Shown: positions 1 through 14,000 of the stretch, piece by piece
How the letters are laid out: each line of letters begins with the position of its first letter
How positions within the stretch are numbered: position 1 is the first letter of the stretch
NCBI RefSeq assembly: GCF_001039355.2
Contig: NW_019775775.1
Location: 124,001-188,000, forward strand
Source: Lingula anatina
Taxonomy: Eukaryota; Brachiopoda; Lingulata; Lingulida; Lingulidae
Direction of reading: 5' to 3'
DNA length: 64,000 nucleotides
Program-made: the position numbers and the translations under genes
The notes under the pieces: model-generated
What the model was told of the DNA's origin: nothing
The model's input: only the letters and a program-made list of their open reading frames with translations
The model's database searches: none

Positions 1-151
1 AATGAATGATATATTATGTACTGATCAAGAGACTGGTCAATAACCGACTAAGACATACTCTTAATTTAAAATATTTTTGACAGTTTTAATTGATCATTTG
101 GACAAAAACATTAATCTTAAGTAAAAAAAAAAATATTTATAATATTTGTAC

Positions 152-2683
152 CTGATCAGCAAATTTGAGTGCCTGACGCACATTCTGGTAGATATCAGAC
201 TTAGTTGGCTGAATCGGTTGAAGTGGCCTTGATGGTGGTGGCGGTGGTTGTGGCGGTGGTGGTGGCATAGATGAGGCTGAATACTGGAGACGATATGGCA
301 CATGAACATAGGAATATGGCCCAGCCATCATCTGTGGAACCTTCAGAGGTTTGGGCCCTTTGCTTGTTAACTCTACCGGGCGTGGGGTACCAACATATTT
401 AGTACTGCTGGGTACTGGAGCATACATGCTTTGAACAGGAGATGGTTTAAGTACTGGTGGCTGGAAAGCTGAAAACCGTCAAATTGGTGAGTTATTTTTA
501 AAAAAATCAATTAAAAGATTGCATTTATATAAGTGCTGGTGGCTAGAAAGCTGAAAACCATTAGATTGATGAGTTATTTTTAAAAAATCAATTAAAAGAT
601 TGCATTTATCCGTTAATTAATTATTTGTAAAATTTGTTCAATTATATACATGTATATATATATATATATATATTAATTTATGAAGTACTTGCTCCTTTTT
701 TGTTTTAGATCTCAATCTATACCTTTCAAAGTTGTGTCTCCAGGAGTACCAGTAAGTGGCTGTGATTGGATACATGGCTTCAATCTACTTGTCATAGTGC
801 TTGTTGTTGAGCTGTAGAAATTTGTAGCAGGCAAGCTATATTCCCCATTGACACTTTGGTTGCAAGAACTGGTATATGCAGGAAAACCAGTATGGTTGGA
901 CTGTATCAAGTGCCCAAGGTTGCTCAAGATATTCCTGTAAGTTGATTTTTTAAAAATTTTAGATGGTTTAGCAATTGCCAAAATACAAATGATACACTTA
1001 AAAGTTAAGTAAAATCTACATAATTCAAATTTTGTTAATGTTGTATTTTCAAAAGATCAAGTTTCAGTTGCATTCCAACTACTACTTCAATTTAGCAATA
1101 GAAAAAGTGCTGAAAATCTGAACATCTAGTTAGTGGATTAAAATCAAGTAAACTATTTAACCATTTATGTACATATTTATTTTTCCCTTTTATAATACCA
1201 CTTACCAAGCTTCTTCTGCTGTAGACGCTGATGGCATTTCATTATTGTTTTCATCAATGGCAGAAAGTGGAGTTGGTCTAAGAACATGCTGATGCAAATC
1301 GGAAAACTGTTGTGGCTGTTGCTGTTGTATTGAATTATGAGTATTCATATGGTTTGACATTGCATTTGTTGTCTCTGATACACTGGTAATTTGTTGCTCA
1401 GATATGTCACTTTTTTGAGCAATGCTAGTCATAACATGTGTTGCCTCACATTTGCTTGCAGTTGGTTGTTCAGTAAATCCAAAATCGGGGTTAATGCCAG
1501 CCATTATATATGTTGCTCCAGCAGCTTTTTGGGATGAACCTGCATTTTCAGAGAATTCATTCTGAGGAGGATTTTCCACAAGAATTCCCGCAGCTAGGGA
1601 CGCTCTTAGTGAAGCTTGAAACAGAGTAGGGACACTCATAGATGGTACATTTTCAGTTGCACGTGGAGAGTCTGACGATTTTCTGTGCTGGGTTGAATCA
1701 GCTCCCTCACTTTTGTTATCATCTGGATTTTCTGTTTCAGTTTTTGGAGTTTGAGGGCTTTCAGTGCTTTGTTGTTCATTAGAATGCTCATCCAAGCTGA
1801 AAAGTATCAATCTTTTGACATGATGGACATTTATTTGAAACATTAACTTCATTTCTTTATTGCATCTCCCACAATTGAGACCATATATCCTGGAATCATT
1901 CAAAGATGAATAAAATGAAATGTGATTCATTAATTAGAAATGCAGATAGACTGAAGCAAGTATGCTATTTGGTGCATTTCCTTACCCCCCCCCCCCCCCA
2001 ACACACTCCAAGTATTTTTTTTTTATCTTTAAAAGGTCTAATGAATATTTTTCAAATATAGGCAAGATTAACCTTTCAATGGTCCCATGTCAATTTTTAA
2101 CATTTTTTAATCGAATTTTAACGAAATTGACCTACCCAAGACTGTCGTCTGCTTGGCTTGATTCGGGCGCGTCTTGCGCACTTTGTGCAAGATTTCCGGA
2201 ATTCTGACTATTTTCATCCGTTTCACTTGTTAAGGAAGGTGATGACTGTCTTTTAGGAATATCTTCTGGCTGTTCAAAACCGAAATAAGAAAACCCTGAT
2301 TCTCCGCTTTGGTCGGGATCCCACACAAAACCCATACTTTGCGAATGTGCAGGAGTGTTTTCCTTCTCTTCATTGAATTCAGAGGCATCTTCCGAACTGC
2401 ACAAGCGTGCTTTTTTTGGTGATGGTTCGAGGTGACTAATATTTGAAAGGTTTTGATCTCGTCCACTTGTTTCTTTGTTTGCTTCATTAAAATTTTCCAT
2501 CAAATACCTTTTCTTGGGTGAAAAAACGTTCGCGGGCAATGCCTCCCGATCCCTTGCTCTGTCAATGTGCTGCAAGAGCGATGCCATGCTCCGCGAGTTC
2601 CAACCCGAAGAAATATTATCGCAGACATTTTCCAGTTCCCTTTTCAGTTCGGGAGTACTTATCGAACTTTGTTTTGTTGACAT
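152..2683 (-). CDS. unrecognised disordered protein with KEN motif, 5' four exons (partial)
   Basis: I do not recognise this protein. Four coding exons on the minus strand join with matching phases: 2683-2136, 1796-1206, 934-723 and 468-152. Each has AG and GT at its borders, and the last ends in a CAG/GTAC donor, so the gene continues beyond the window. The 556 codons are rich in Ser, Gln, Glu and Asn and look disordered. Exon 1 has SPKK-type basic clusters near residues 55-58 and 88-93, which are NLS-like and CDK-site-like. It also has a KEN motif followed by TP at about 107-111, which is the form of an APC/C degron. Exon 2 has a glutamine run, and exon 4 has a proline run split by one Gln. 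The ATG at 2683 is the first in frame. The gene is head to head with the TRPN gene, 1.5 kb away. A nuclear, cell-cycle-linked role is only suggested by the motifs. Confidence 0.8.
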
Positions 2684-4202
2684 GTTGGAAACCTCATGAG
2701 CGCAAGACGGATACGTGTGCTCACGTTCAAATCAAATGCGCTGCACTACTAAACGCGCAGACGTGCAACGCTATCAAACGTCATCATTTCAGCTGGATAT
2801 GTTTTCCCGGGTATGGCATCGTTTACATGTTGCTTAGAAACGGCGAAGCAGCACAACCAGTCGCAATGTTCGCGGTGCAGCTGTGACAAGCACAACTAAA
2901 GCAACCATGACATAAATATCATGTCACAGGTCAAATAATAAATATCCCGCAAAGCTTTTCTTATCTTTCTCAATTCAGACACAGTCCCCGCCCCCCCCCC
3001 AAAAAAAAAGGCGCAGGCCCAGTCACTCAGAACCAAGTGATTAATTAGAAATAGTATAAAATCTTGAATCCGAGTGCAGGGATGGCTCGAGCAATGATTC
3101 GTGACTTTTTTCCAAAGACAATTCGATTTTGATCAGGGGAAAATTCCAGATGGAATAACTTCAACGGCTGTATGTAAAGTAAATGTTATTGAACATCCTT
3201 GCTTTTGATATTTTTGTCCGTCTTATGAATTTCTTTTTTATTTTTATTTTATTTATTTATTTATTTATTTTATTTTATTTTTTTTGTCCTCCGTGTAAAG
3301 ATAAAAAAAAAAGGTAGCGACATGCGATCGACAAGATTCTTTCCGTTTTGATATCCAATTAGAAATTATAGACAGCAGCAAGGAACCCCCTTACAAACAG
3401 GAGTATCAGATGAAAAACGCTAGTTTTCTGGCGTAAATCAAAATCATCAAAACCACTAAATTAGTTTTGCGGTTTCCGCGGTTTTATTAAATTTGCCAAT
3501 TGTAACATATTTCTCTTTAATTTCCAGATAATGACCAAACTATTTTGAAGTTTTGTCAATGATCCAAAAAGCGTTTTTAAAAAGTGGGATCAACAAAATA
3601 ACACCAAACTTGTAGAAAAAACAATAAAGTCACAGAAAAAAAATTCTATGATCGTATACAGTTAGCAAGCTGACACCCCTTTCAGTCCCAACTTTGGTAT
3701 CGTCCAACCACTTGCACTAAGCAAAACCGTTACCTTAGAAACAAAGCTCGTGGTCCCCAAGTCTGGCGAGTGTGATAAAGTGTGATTGAAGAATTCACAT
3801 CATTTATATAATCTTTCCCGGTGGGTCACAATCCCGATTTATCAATCGCAAAGTCAATACGAGATACCAATTCGGTGACATAGCTTGAACTAACATTCGA
3901 ACTGCTTGTTCAGTGCACTGCACAGTGAGCCGACCACCGCAACGTTAGAGGTATGGGGACTGATATGGTACTCACAGAGAAAACCGAAACGTAAACCACG
4001 CTCAGGAAAACGAACTTATTAACCGTATCCAACAACCTGTACTAAAGGATGTCGTAGTTTTCACCATGCTTCGACCTAATTCATTTGTAATTCCACCGAG
4101 GAATTCAAAGTCGTGCGACTGCGACTTTACTGCGAACCCAAAGTTCATGACGAAGTTCCTCAGGTGAAATCGACAAGTTGAAATTAACAACGATCGACAA
4201 TC
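2684..4202. promoter_or_regulatory. divergent intergenic spacer, presumed promoters of both flanking genes
   Basis: This 1.5-kb spacer separates the start codon of the minus-strand gene from that of the TRPN gene, so it should hold both 5' UTRs and promoters. I see no convincing TATA box at a sensible distance from either ATG. It holds a C-run followed by an A-run (2991-3009), a TTTA/TTTTA-rich low-complexity tract (about 3234-3285) and no credible ORF. The promoter call rests on position only. Confidence 0.4.
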
Positions 4203-4442
4203 ATGTCAGCCAGTACCGTCTCGAGCAACGTGGTTGAAACCAGTGGCAAGAAAACTGGAAGTAGCACAAGTTCCAACACGGATTTGGGATATTCAGACAC
4301 AATTTCCATCAGCTCCGGGTCCACCGCCACTACGGTGAACACCCGTGTGTATAACCTATGCCAGAAAGGGGATTGGAGCGTCCTCGAACAAGTTCTACGA
4401 ACTCTAGAGAAGGGAAGTCCAGAAGCCGCTTGTTCAGATGAG
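4203..4442 (+). CDS. TRPN1: TRPN exon 1: N-terminal disordered segment and pre-ankyrin helix
   Basis: Eighty codons start at the ATG preceded by CAATC and end at a GAG/GTATTT donor in phase 0. The first 45 residues are Ser/Thr-rich and probably disordered. The remainder (VYNLCQKGDWSVLEQVLRTL and onward) matches in position and pattern the helical segment before ankyrin repeat 1 in insect NOMPC. That match is the reason for preferring this as the main first exon over the candidate at 7020. The spliced product continues with DTGITPL in exon 2. Confidence 0.9.
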
Positions 4443-5043
4443 GTATTTTATAAAAATTGATGCATTTTATGCAATTTTTTTTCATATTCAAGTATAAAAG
4501 TAGGCCTATCAAACACAATTTTATTTTCATGGAATATGAACAAATTCGATCATGAGCATGGTATCTGCGTTGTTGAATCTGACAATCTGTGATTATTATT
4601 AAGATGTGAAGGTGAAATATTAGAAATTCCTTTATCTAAGCTGGCTTGCTGCTTGAGTGAATAAAGAAATCGACCCCCTCAAAACTCTTTAAAAGAAATT
4701 ATTAATTTATTAATTTACAAATTAGTGCAGTAACCATGAAAAACAAACCATTTTTTTACTGATGTGGCAAATAATTATATAGATGTCTGCAGTGGATCTG
4801 TCGTCATTGCATGTTTATTATATTCATATTTTAAAGCATTTAAGAAACATGTAATGAGGTGCTTAAAAGCTGGCAATTTCTTAATTATTACTAATGCAAT
4901 TAACTTTGCCAATGCATCCATATGTCAACTTGTCACCATGACCAAAAAATATAAAGGGTCATTCTTTGGGAGATGGACTAACATTTTATTATTTTCCCTG
5001 TTTAACTTTTAGTCAGTCTTTTGAAAAAAATGTTAAATATTCA

Positions 5044-5074
<31 letters not shown>

Positions 5075-8000
5075 GTAATTAAAGAAAAGGCCAATATGAA
5101 GCCAATTTAATATTGTTACCATAAATAGACATAGTTTGTTTCCAGGCTTCATACAGCATGTTGATTTTACTCCCAAAATCATTGTGTCAGAACATTTTCC
5201 CAGATTGAGTTACTAAATACATGTATTTTCCATTAAAGATATTCTGCAGAGGCACTCTGATAGCTCACACCTATAATTAATGATACCTTGATTATCCTTT
5301 TGATAGAGGTGAAAGATGATGCACCTGAATTAATAGGAACAGTTGATCATGGATTTTTTTTATATTGGCATGTTTTCTGCATAGCTTTTGACAAATGGTT
5401 TGAGGCTTGGTTATTAACATCAGCATTTTTTACATAAATTATTAAATACATAACTTCTCTTGAACATTTTGTTTGAAAAGCTATGAGAAAGAAGCTTATG
5501 ATGGGTTTAGTAAAGAAACCGACAGTGCTAAAAATATGTGAATGAAAAACAAAAACCCACCACACTGTAGGGGGTACAAAATCTAGGCATTTTTTATTAG
5601 GTAAACAATGTTGTTAGTGTGTTTGTTTACATTTACAAACGAAAAAAAATACTAGTTTTAATTATTTTCTTGGTTTCTGTTCCTTTAACAATCAGATAGG
5701 AAGTAAATTCCCCTGAGAGGGTGTCAAAAAAAAGCCTCCAATACATAAAAGCCCCAAAAAGTCAACAAAGAATCTCATCAGTAGTGCAGTTTGTTAAAGG
5801 AAATGGAAATTATTGCGTTTATAGTATGTTGCATACGATGTGGAATTGCCTGCTTGTTTAATCCATTCCAGTTAATCCCTTCAGTCTTGATCAATCAGTA
5901 ATCCAGTCTTGTTGCAACAGAAATCAATAAAACATGCCTGCACCATCGGCCTTTGGTCCCCATATTAATAGCCTTGTTTGAAGATTGAGGAAAATATTTG
6001 AATGGGATGCTTTTTTATTTGGTGTAAAATAATTAATCTTTACAGTGGCAGTGAAATTGGAAAAAACTGGGTTTGACAGCCTCTATCTCTGTATGTTGAA
6101 TTTAGGTAAATGATATCCTTGTAAGTGCATTTTTTCTTTCACCATGGGGAAGTTATCCCATAGCGATGAAAGAAAGTGGGCAAACTATTTTTGAGAGAAA
6201 GCCTGTGACATGTTATTAAAATCTTGCAATCTTGCTTAAAACTGGAAATATTCCAGTACCCCCAAAACTAGGGAAACAATACCCTAGACCAGGTCACTTG
6301 TTTACACAATGGGGTCAGTTTACTGTTTTTTGACTATTCAGTCAGCTAGAGTATGAAACACTCTTTCAACTTAAGTCACATTCAGAACTGTTCTAACTTG
6401 GACCAGATAGCCAGATGAAGCTGTCATACAAGATAATAAGAAAAAGACCTCCCCCCCCCCCCCCCCCCCCAATAATCCAAATAAAAATCTAAAGATTCAT
6501 GCTACACAATCATTTCAAAAAGTAATGTCAAGTGACTAATTGTAATTTAAGTTAGTTATAAAGGCTTTAGGTTCTTTAATATACACTTTTAAGTAGACTG
6601 CCCCAACTTGTTTTCACAACTAAAACACTGAAAGTGTAATTTGACTCTAAATAGAACCCCACACAGCACCATTTGTTCCTTGCATCCATGTGTTTGTTTC
6701 TTTAATGTAAATGAAGCTGATATCCAATTGTCCTGTCTTTTCCAGTTTTCTCAAAACCATTTTTGCACTGCAGACATCTCTCTTTTGATCACACAGTGTA
6801 AAACATCTGTAGGAGCAATCAGATTTTGTTTTCAATTTAGGACCCATCTGAAGGGGGAAAATTGCAACAATACACAGCCGAGGTTGCCCCTGGAATTTAT
6901 AATCTTTTTTGTAAAGGGCAGCGTAGAAGCTGTTTTTCATTATCTTTAGAAACACTGCACTGACTTGCAGTGCTCTGTCTTGTTTCCATGTGAAACATCA
7001 CGGAGCGTTTGTCTTCACAATGGCTGATGGAATTTCAGACGAAACATCCTCGGAGTTTGATCCGCTTTTTAAAAAAATCCACTCCGCTCTCTGGACACTG
7101 AGTGGAAGAGAGAGTTGTGGAAATTTGTTTTTAGCACAGACTTCTGCATCACAAGTGAGTATGGAGATGTAGTGAAAGACTTTTTCGTGGCACTCAGAGT
7201 ATCCTTGATAGTTTTTATGCCGGATTTTTTTTCTTTTGTCATAGCTGTCCTCAGCAGTTGCCGCAACTTGTATTTGTGACTCGCTAATTGTTAAGAGCAA
7301 TTTCAACAGCACTTCTTTTCTTCAGCTTCAAATTGTGTATTTTATGTTATTTGGATTAAGTTTGAGTAAGAATCAATTCCTTTAGTTGCTTAGCACAGGT
7401 ATTCTTTTGCACTAACTTGTTTTTGACCTTAAGGCAAATAAAAGATTAAACGCCAGATTTTTTCTGGTAATTTCATGGCTTCTTCTGCAGGCAATCTTGA
7501 ACAGGAGATGGAAGCAACTGTGATATTGTTTGGTGACCTCACTGTAATGTGTTTTTGAATGGTCATTATTTTGTGCTTAAACTTTCAGGACACAGGCATC
7601 ACCCCACTGATGGTAGCGGTCAAGGAGAACAAGCTGGTTATTGTGGAAAGGCTCATAGACCTGGGTGTCGGACTCAATGATAGAGCAAAGGTGGGTGTTT
7701 CTTTGATTAGTGCTTATTAACACTCAAACCACAACAAAAGCTCAAGCACATTTGATTTATGAAATGTCCTTTAAAAGTGTTTTGTTAATAATACCCCAAA
7801 AAGATGATTCCATAAATTTTGGAAAGTCATTTGGGCTCTTGTCAGAAAGTTTTTTTGTGTTGATAAAAATGATAAATCTATTTCACAGACACAAATGCAT
7901 AGTCTGGGAGTACTCCATATGTTACACAACATACAATGTGATGCAGCATAAGATTTTGTAGTCTGCATGAGGACTGAAATTTTTTAAAGGGAGAGGGGGG

Positions 8001-11000
8001 TCTGTCTCCAAAGGCCCCAATTGGAAGTAATTACAAAGATTTGTATTGAAAGAATTTAGTTGTTTGAAATTATGGTTACTAGTATGATTGCTGAAGAAGC
8101 AGTCCTTAAGAACTTAAAAAATATAAAATCATAGAAGCAGATAGCTTGAACTTGGAGGGGGGGGGGAGGGAAGTGAGGGAGAGAGAGAGAGAATAAATCT
8201 TTCTTCCTTTAGTTGTTTGACAAAATATAAATGTTTTCATGACATTAGTTTGCAATTTTATCGCAATTTTAAGACTAACATTAAAGTTATAGTTCATTAA
8301 TGAGTTTCAAGTAAAATTGATTTGGGTCTAACAGAAGAAAGCAATTGATTACAATATTGTAATGCAGATATCTTTATAAATGTAATATTTATTACTTTCA
8401 CCAGTGTTCATTGCACAAACAGTTGGGTCAGGGATTACTTGGAGAGGGGGGGGGGGAGCTAAACTTTTTGAAAAGAGGAAACTGCTTAAAACATAAGGTT
8501 AAAGTTTGGGAAAAAACTTTTTCCAGTGCCTTTACTTCAAAATGATTATGATACTCATAAGTACTTTTTTCTCACAATTGAATAGCAGAAAACCTACGCA
8601 AAGCAATAGCAAGGCAATGAAATAGGAGGAGCAGGAAATACATGTAATCTTTACATAAATATTAAAGTTGAAAACCTATTCAACTTGAGTGGTACGTGCA
8701 AGGCAACACTTTTATCTGAACGGGTCATAATATTAGGGTATTACCATAACACAGTGATTGTGTGTGGAGATTAGGGGAGATTCAAGTGCCAAACTGTTGC
8801 AAGGAGAAGCCCAAACAAAGCAAATTTGGATACATATTTGGCCATGTTCACATTATAGGGACAAGGTCCTGTTTGTTACCAGTCTTAAAAAAATAAAGTG
8901 AGATATTAGACAGCTAGGACATTTAATTGGTTAAATTGCATTTTTCAAAGAATCTAAAAAATCAGACCATGTACGACTTGTTATATCAATTTATAATGGT
9001 AAAACCAATAATGTAAAACATCATACTGAGCTTTCCAAACAAAAAAAAAAAGTTTTTGGAACAAAGCCTTGGTACATCCTGCAAGCAGTTTTGGTTGCAG
9101 TCAAGGCTGAAACACACAGCTTAAATCCATTCAGCAGCTGCTTTATTTCAGATGTTTAGCTGAGAATTGATAGAACAAAAGTAAACTGTGTTGTGCAGAC
9201 AGCAGTTTTATTGAAATTCAGACATTGAAATTCAAAAATTATAGAAATAAATATGGATGCTAAAACTTTTTCAATTAGGTTTTTCGGCCATATGGGAATT
9301 CAACACAAGAGAATGCTTACTAAGCTCTGTGACTGTGAAATTATTTTGAATCCAGGAAAATTCACCATTGTTCACTAGGTTACCAAGCAAAAGGTGTTTA
9401 ATGAGGCTTTGTAACTATGTAGAATTTTCACCTTTATCATGATGGAATAATTATTTGATTGAAACTTCTGATAAATGTGATTAAAATGGCACACCTTCTC
9501 CAGACATTTCTTTTCTCATAAAGACAGAAGAAACAGTTAGGTAATTATAAGGTACCAGTTTTTTGACAAACCTAGTCAATTATTATGACGTTTTGAAAGG
9601 AAAAGGGCACAATATCAAATGAATGAAGTATTATATATAGTATTAACTCACTGAGAAGTTCATCAATGTGACCTTAGCAACCGCAGACTTCCAACTGGTG
9701 CACTGTTTTTATTATATGTGCAAAACCCATTTAAGAGAAACTTGAACTGAAAATGTCACAGACCAGACTCAACTTAAAGCCCTTTGGCACAGTGTTTACT
9801 CTGTTTGACAATTACCCCATAAATGATTGCTTTTAGAGAATAACATATGGATAAATCCTTTACATGAAAGAAAAATATTATTATTTAAAGTAAACTTTGT
9901 CCCTTAGTCGAACCCAAAATCTGCTAACATCTGTATTTTTCTTACATCTGTAATTCTCTTCTTTAGATTTATATGCTTAATGCCTCGTATTAGAATTGAA
10001 ATATGGAGGAAGCTTGTCAGACTGCAAGCCAGAGCTTTGAAAAATACATCTATTTCAATGACTAGTTGTTTAATGTTAGTAACGCAGTGATCCTTAATAA
10101 ACTTTGTATTTAAATCGCATTTATTTTGACTTGATGACTTTATAATTCAGAGAGTAATACTAAGCAACCAATGTGTGTAGTTATTTACAAGTACCTGTAG
10201 CTGATAGATGCCCATATTGAAGGCAGGACCCCCGAATGCATTCCTATTGGTGTTGCCTGAATAGGGTTTGTGTGGGGCTATGTCTTATCTTGGAAAGTTA
10301 GCAGATAAATAGCTGGGGACACAAAGTTCACCCAAGTCTGAGCATTAACACGTAAATGTTAAAGTAAAAACCACCGTTGATTAGGATTAGTGTATGTTGT
10401 TTTGAATGTAGGTGTTGAATTATTTGCAATGGAATTCAAGAGGGTGGAGAAGTAAAGTTGTTTTAATACCCCCCCCTTTTTTTTTAAGGGAAGGTGAAAA
10501 AATAGAAATGAATGTGGTTTTATTGGGATAGTAGGGAATTGCCAATATTTTATTCTCATTTTTTGTTCATTATAGATTTTTATAAATCATGAATAGCTCA
10601 AATTATTTTCTTTCACGGAATATAAAGGATCCATTCATATGATTGTCCATGGGTAAAACATCAGTGGCCGTTCTTGTAAAGTAACACATTTGTTATAAAG
10701 AACCAAGAACCCTGTGGTTACACGCTGCCTAGGCCACACAACATGAATGAAACATTTTGTATTGAAAGAATTGTACTAATGTGCATTATTTTTCAACTGA
10801 AGCACTAGACTCAGTCACGATCATTTGCATTCCTTTTTTACTGAACTGTTTCTGTGCCTTTGAGTTTTTTTGCCTGTATAGCAGTATATCAGATTGTCAA
10901 CAGTTGTGTTAAATTCCTTAAATTTTTGAGGTTTGCTTGCTGGAATTAGTTCAGTTATGTGTACTTTATTCACTGTGGTTGATGGAAAACTTACTGTTAC

Positions 11001-14000
11001 TATTAAGTATAAAGTTTGAGGGAATTTTGATTCAGAAGTCCAACTTAATTTTAGGATTTTGTGAATTTTGATAGTGCAGGGATGTGTGAGGTAAATTGTT
11101 TGGTTGAGCATATATACTAAAGAATGCAGTCTGAAAGTACAGATTAGCCTCCTCGACAATTTAGGCATTTATCATCCAACACCAAACCCTTTACACAACC
11201 AGTCTTTTCTAAAGTTACCAATTTAGGAGTAAAGTCAATCACTTGTGATGTTTGATACGAGGTCCAAGTATAGAACGGCCCTTTGTCCAGTTTTTAGCCG
11301 AATCGCCTTTCATGTTGACAAACACAACAGAATTAGAGCCACATTATCTACGAACTTGAGGTGGTCACTTAATACCATTCAAATCAATTGCCATGGAGCG
11401 AGTCCATAATTAAAGATTTTATCAAATATTGTATAGCACTCAGATGCATTAGAGGCAGGTATCAAAAGTTATGTTTGTACATAGAAATGGGTTTCGCAAC
11501 AAGTTGAGTGGTAATTACCCAAAAAATTTTCAGGTGTGAAAGCAAGATTCCTAATCTCTTTCGGATATTCTATGTCAGGATTTCTGTCAGGTTGATATCA
11601 CATTTGGTTCTTCATACTGGAATTGAGGTAGTTTTAAATGATTTTTATGTTTGTAAAGAGTAACTACTGATATTTACTGGAGTTGGACCTGGGCAGTAAT
11701 GATTTAAGTCCTGAAAAGGAAAGATTATATTTGATGCTTTAGCTTAGAAAAAAATAAACATGTTGACTATACAAAAAGTAACTTTTCAGTTATTCGCATT
11801 TGTGGATATCAGTTTATTATTCCAGAAAACTTTGAAGGGGTTTCTTTTCACACAGGTATCACATTTCAAAATGTAAACCCGCGAATAAGAAAGTCCTATT
11901 TACTGAGAGCAACTAATCTGCTGATTTTCACTGGTTTCATAATCTGTAGGAAATTTTTTATCTGGTTCACAAGCAAAGTAAAGTATTAATCAATAAGGAC
12001 ACTAACTGTCTTCATACACTGCTGCCACTCATTGCTGCACCTCATAATCACTGTGTAATTGTCCAATAAATCATGTTTGGGATTAATTCCCAGAGAAATG
12101 ATGTGGTATTAGAGCGGGGAGACCAGACCATCGCCTTAGTTACCTGTCTGTGCTGGTATTGATTACGCGTCTGCCGTCTATTTTGAGAATAAGAAAGTGA
12201 ACACTTGTACATTTTGTGGCATTTAACTTGCTACATTTTGTCTGAAACACAAATTAAGTTCATAAATTTGTCTGTGGTTTTTATAGTAAGTTTTTTGCCG
12301 AATTTAGAGTGAAAAGCATTAAAAGCTTTTTAAATCGTCTGCATTATATGTGAAAACAAACCTGTATCTGTCATCATTTCAGTGCTGTATGTATTGGTAA
12401 TATTCTATATATATACACTCAAAGAATGAAAAAGTTGATTATGATTAACCTGTATGTAACAAAAGCTCACAGAAGTTTTAAAATCAAATTGTGATCCCAT
12501 TATTTCCTCCCTGTTTAACTCAATCGGATAACATTGCTTGCACTCATAAAGAAAAAAACCTAACTTACCATTCATAGATTTACAGGAATGATTCACAGGA
12601 ATAAAACAGAAAAAAAAACAGTTTAAGTTTAATAACAAGCCTGATTGGGTTGTTTTTCATGATTTTTTTTTCACAAGCCCATTGCTGGTTACATTTTCTG
12701 AGTGTTCACAGTGACAGTAGTACCTGACTAAAAATTGCTGGTAATTGTGTAATATTGCACAAAAACATTTTGTGCACTTTCATTGTCAAATTACTTGGTC
12801 TTATTTTAATGTCACTGCTTCTGTCAGTTTTGTCATATTTTTTGTCTGTCCATGTGACAGCTTTTGCTGTCTTGTTATTTGTAACTCTGGCATCGATTAA
12901 CGAGATATTGCAGTGAAGATTGGTTGCAATTACTAGATAACAGGATGTAAAAAAGAAAAATTAAAAATGAAATGGGTCTTGTGGATAAAAGTCCTCTGAG
13001 TGTTGTATTGATCTATACAGCAGGGAATAAATAAAGCTACTTTAACACATGTGTTCATGCAGTTAGAATTAATCTACCAGAAACCTGACAAGTAAATAAA
13101 ATATTTACTTAACTGTCAATGTTAAATAGCCATTTGAGATGGCATAGAACTTCAGTTTTTGACAGGTTTTATAATAGGTACCTTCCGTGTTAATCATAAA
13201 GATATATTACATTTTTCACTGTTTTCTTTTGAATGTATCTTTTTCAATATTTATCTTTTAAATACAGTTATAAACCTCCACATATTTACCTGTGCCAAGG
13301 AGGTAATGTTTTTACCTTTGGTGGATTTATGGTTGGTTTGCTAGTTATCAGCCTAACCCCTCAAAAATGTGTATTTTTTCAACTCCCCCCCCCTCTCCCC
13401 TCAGAAAAAAAATTGTTGGGTTTTGTCTTGTTTAATTCCTGATACAGACATATGGGAGTGTGAATCTCATCTGTTAAAGATCATTTTTTCAGCCTTTATT
13501 TTTAAAACCACTGATAGTACCATAAGTATTTTGCTGGGTTTATCTTGTACAGAGAAGTTGGTTGGCATGACCATCAGATTAGACTGTGTTATCTTCCAGT
13601 TAAAGTCCTCCACATTATGTTGACATACCCAGTGCAAATTGTGACAGCATGTGGAAGATTCACCAAGGGGGTAATGTAAATGCCACAGATTGTCAAGGTC
13701 ACTTGCACAAGGCCACGTGGCTGGTCAGTTGGAGTCCTTTTCCCAGCCTTATGTGGAACGATTTGAGTGTTTCCTATCACCCAAGTAGAATCCAGAAGTA
13801 GAATTTTCAGTCAGAATTATTTGACATTTTTTCATTATCATTTGATCAAAGTAAGTAGCAGTAGGCCCTGAAGAAATGTATTATCTGTCATGAACACATA
13901 CCATAGCTGTAGCTAGGTGAGGCAAATAAGACACGTGCATCATCTATCTGAATCTATAAATTAATATTACTAGCAAGGCTGGCCCAAAGGGAGTGGTTAG

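Noticed and set aside
6641-6955. Two 102-codon ORFs overlapping on opposite strands in TRPN intron 1
   Set aside because: They are mirror images of the same open stretch, have no domain, no good splice sites and no similarity to TRPN.
12740-12885. Possible second copy of the 37.6-39.3 kb composite element
   Set aside because: Only short blocks agree and the hairpin, microsatellite and 161-bp units are absent; noted in the intron entry but not called as an element.
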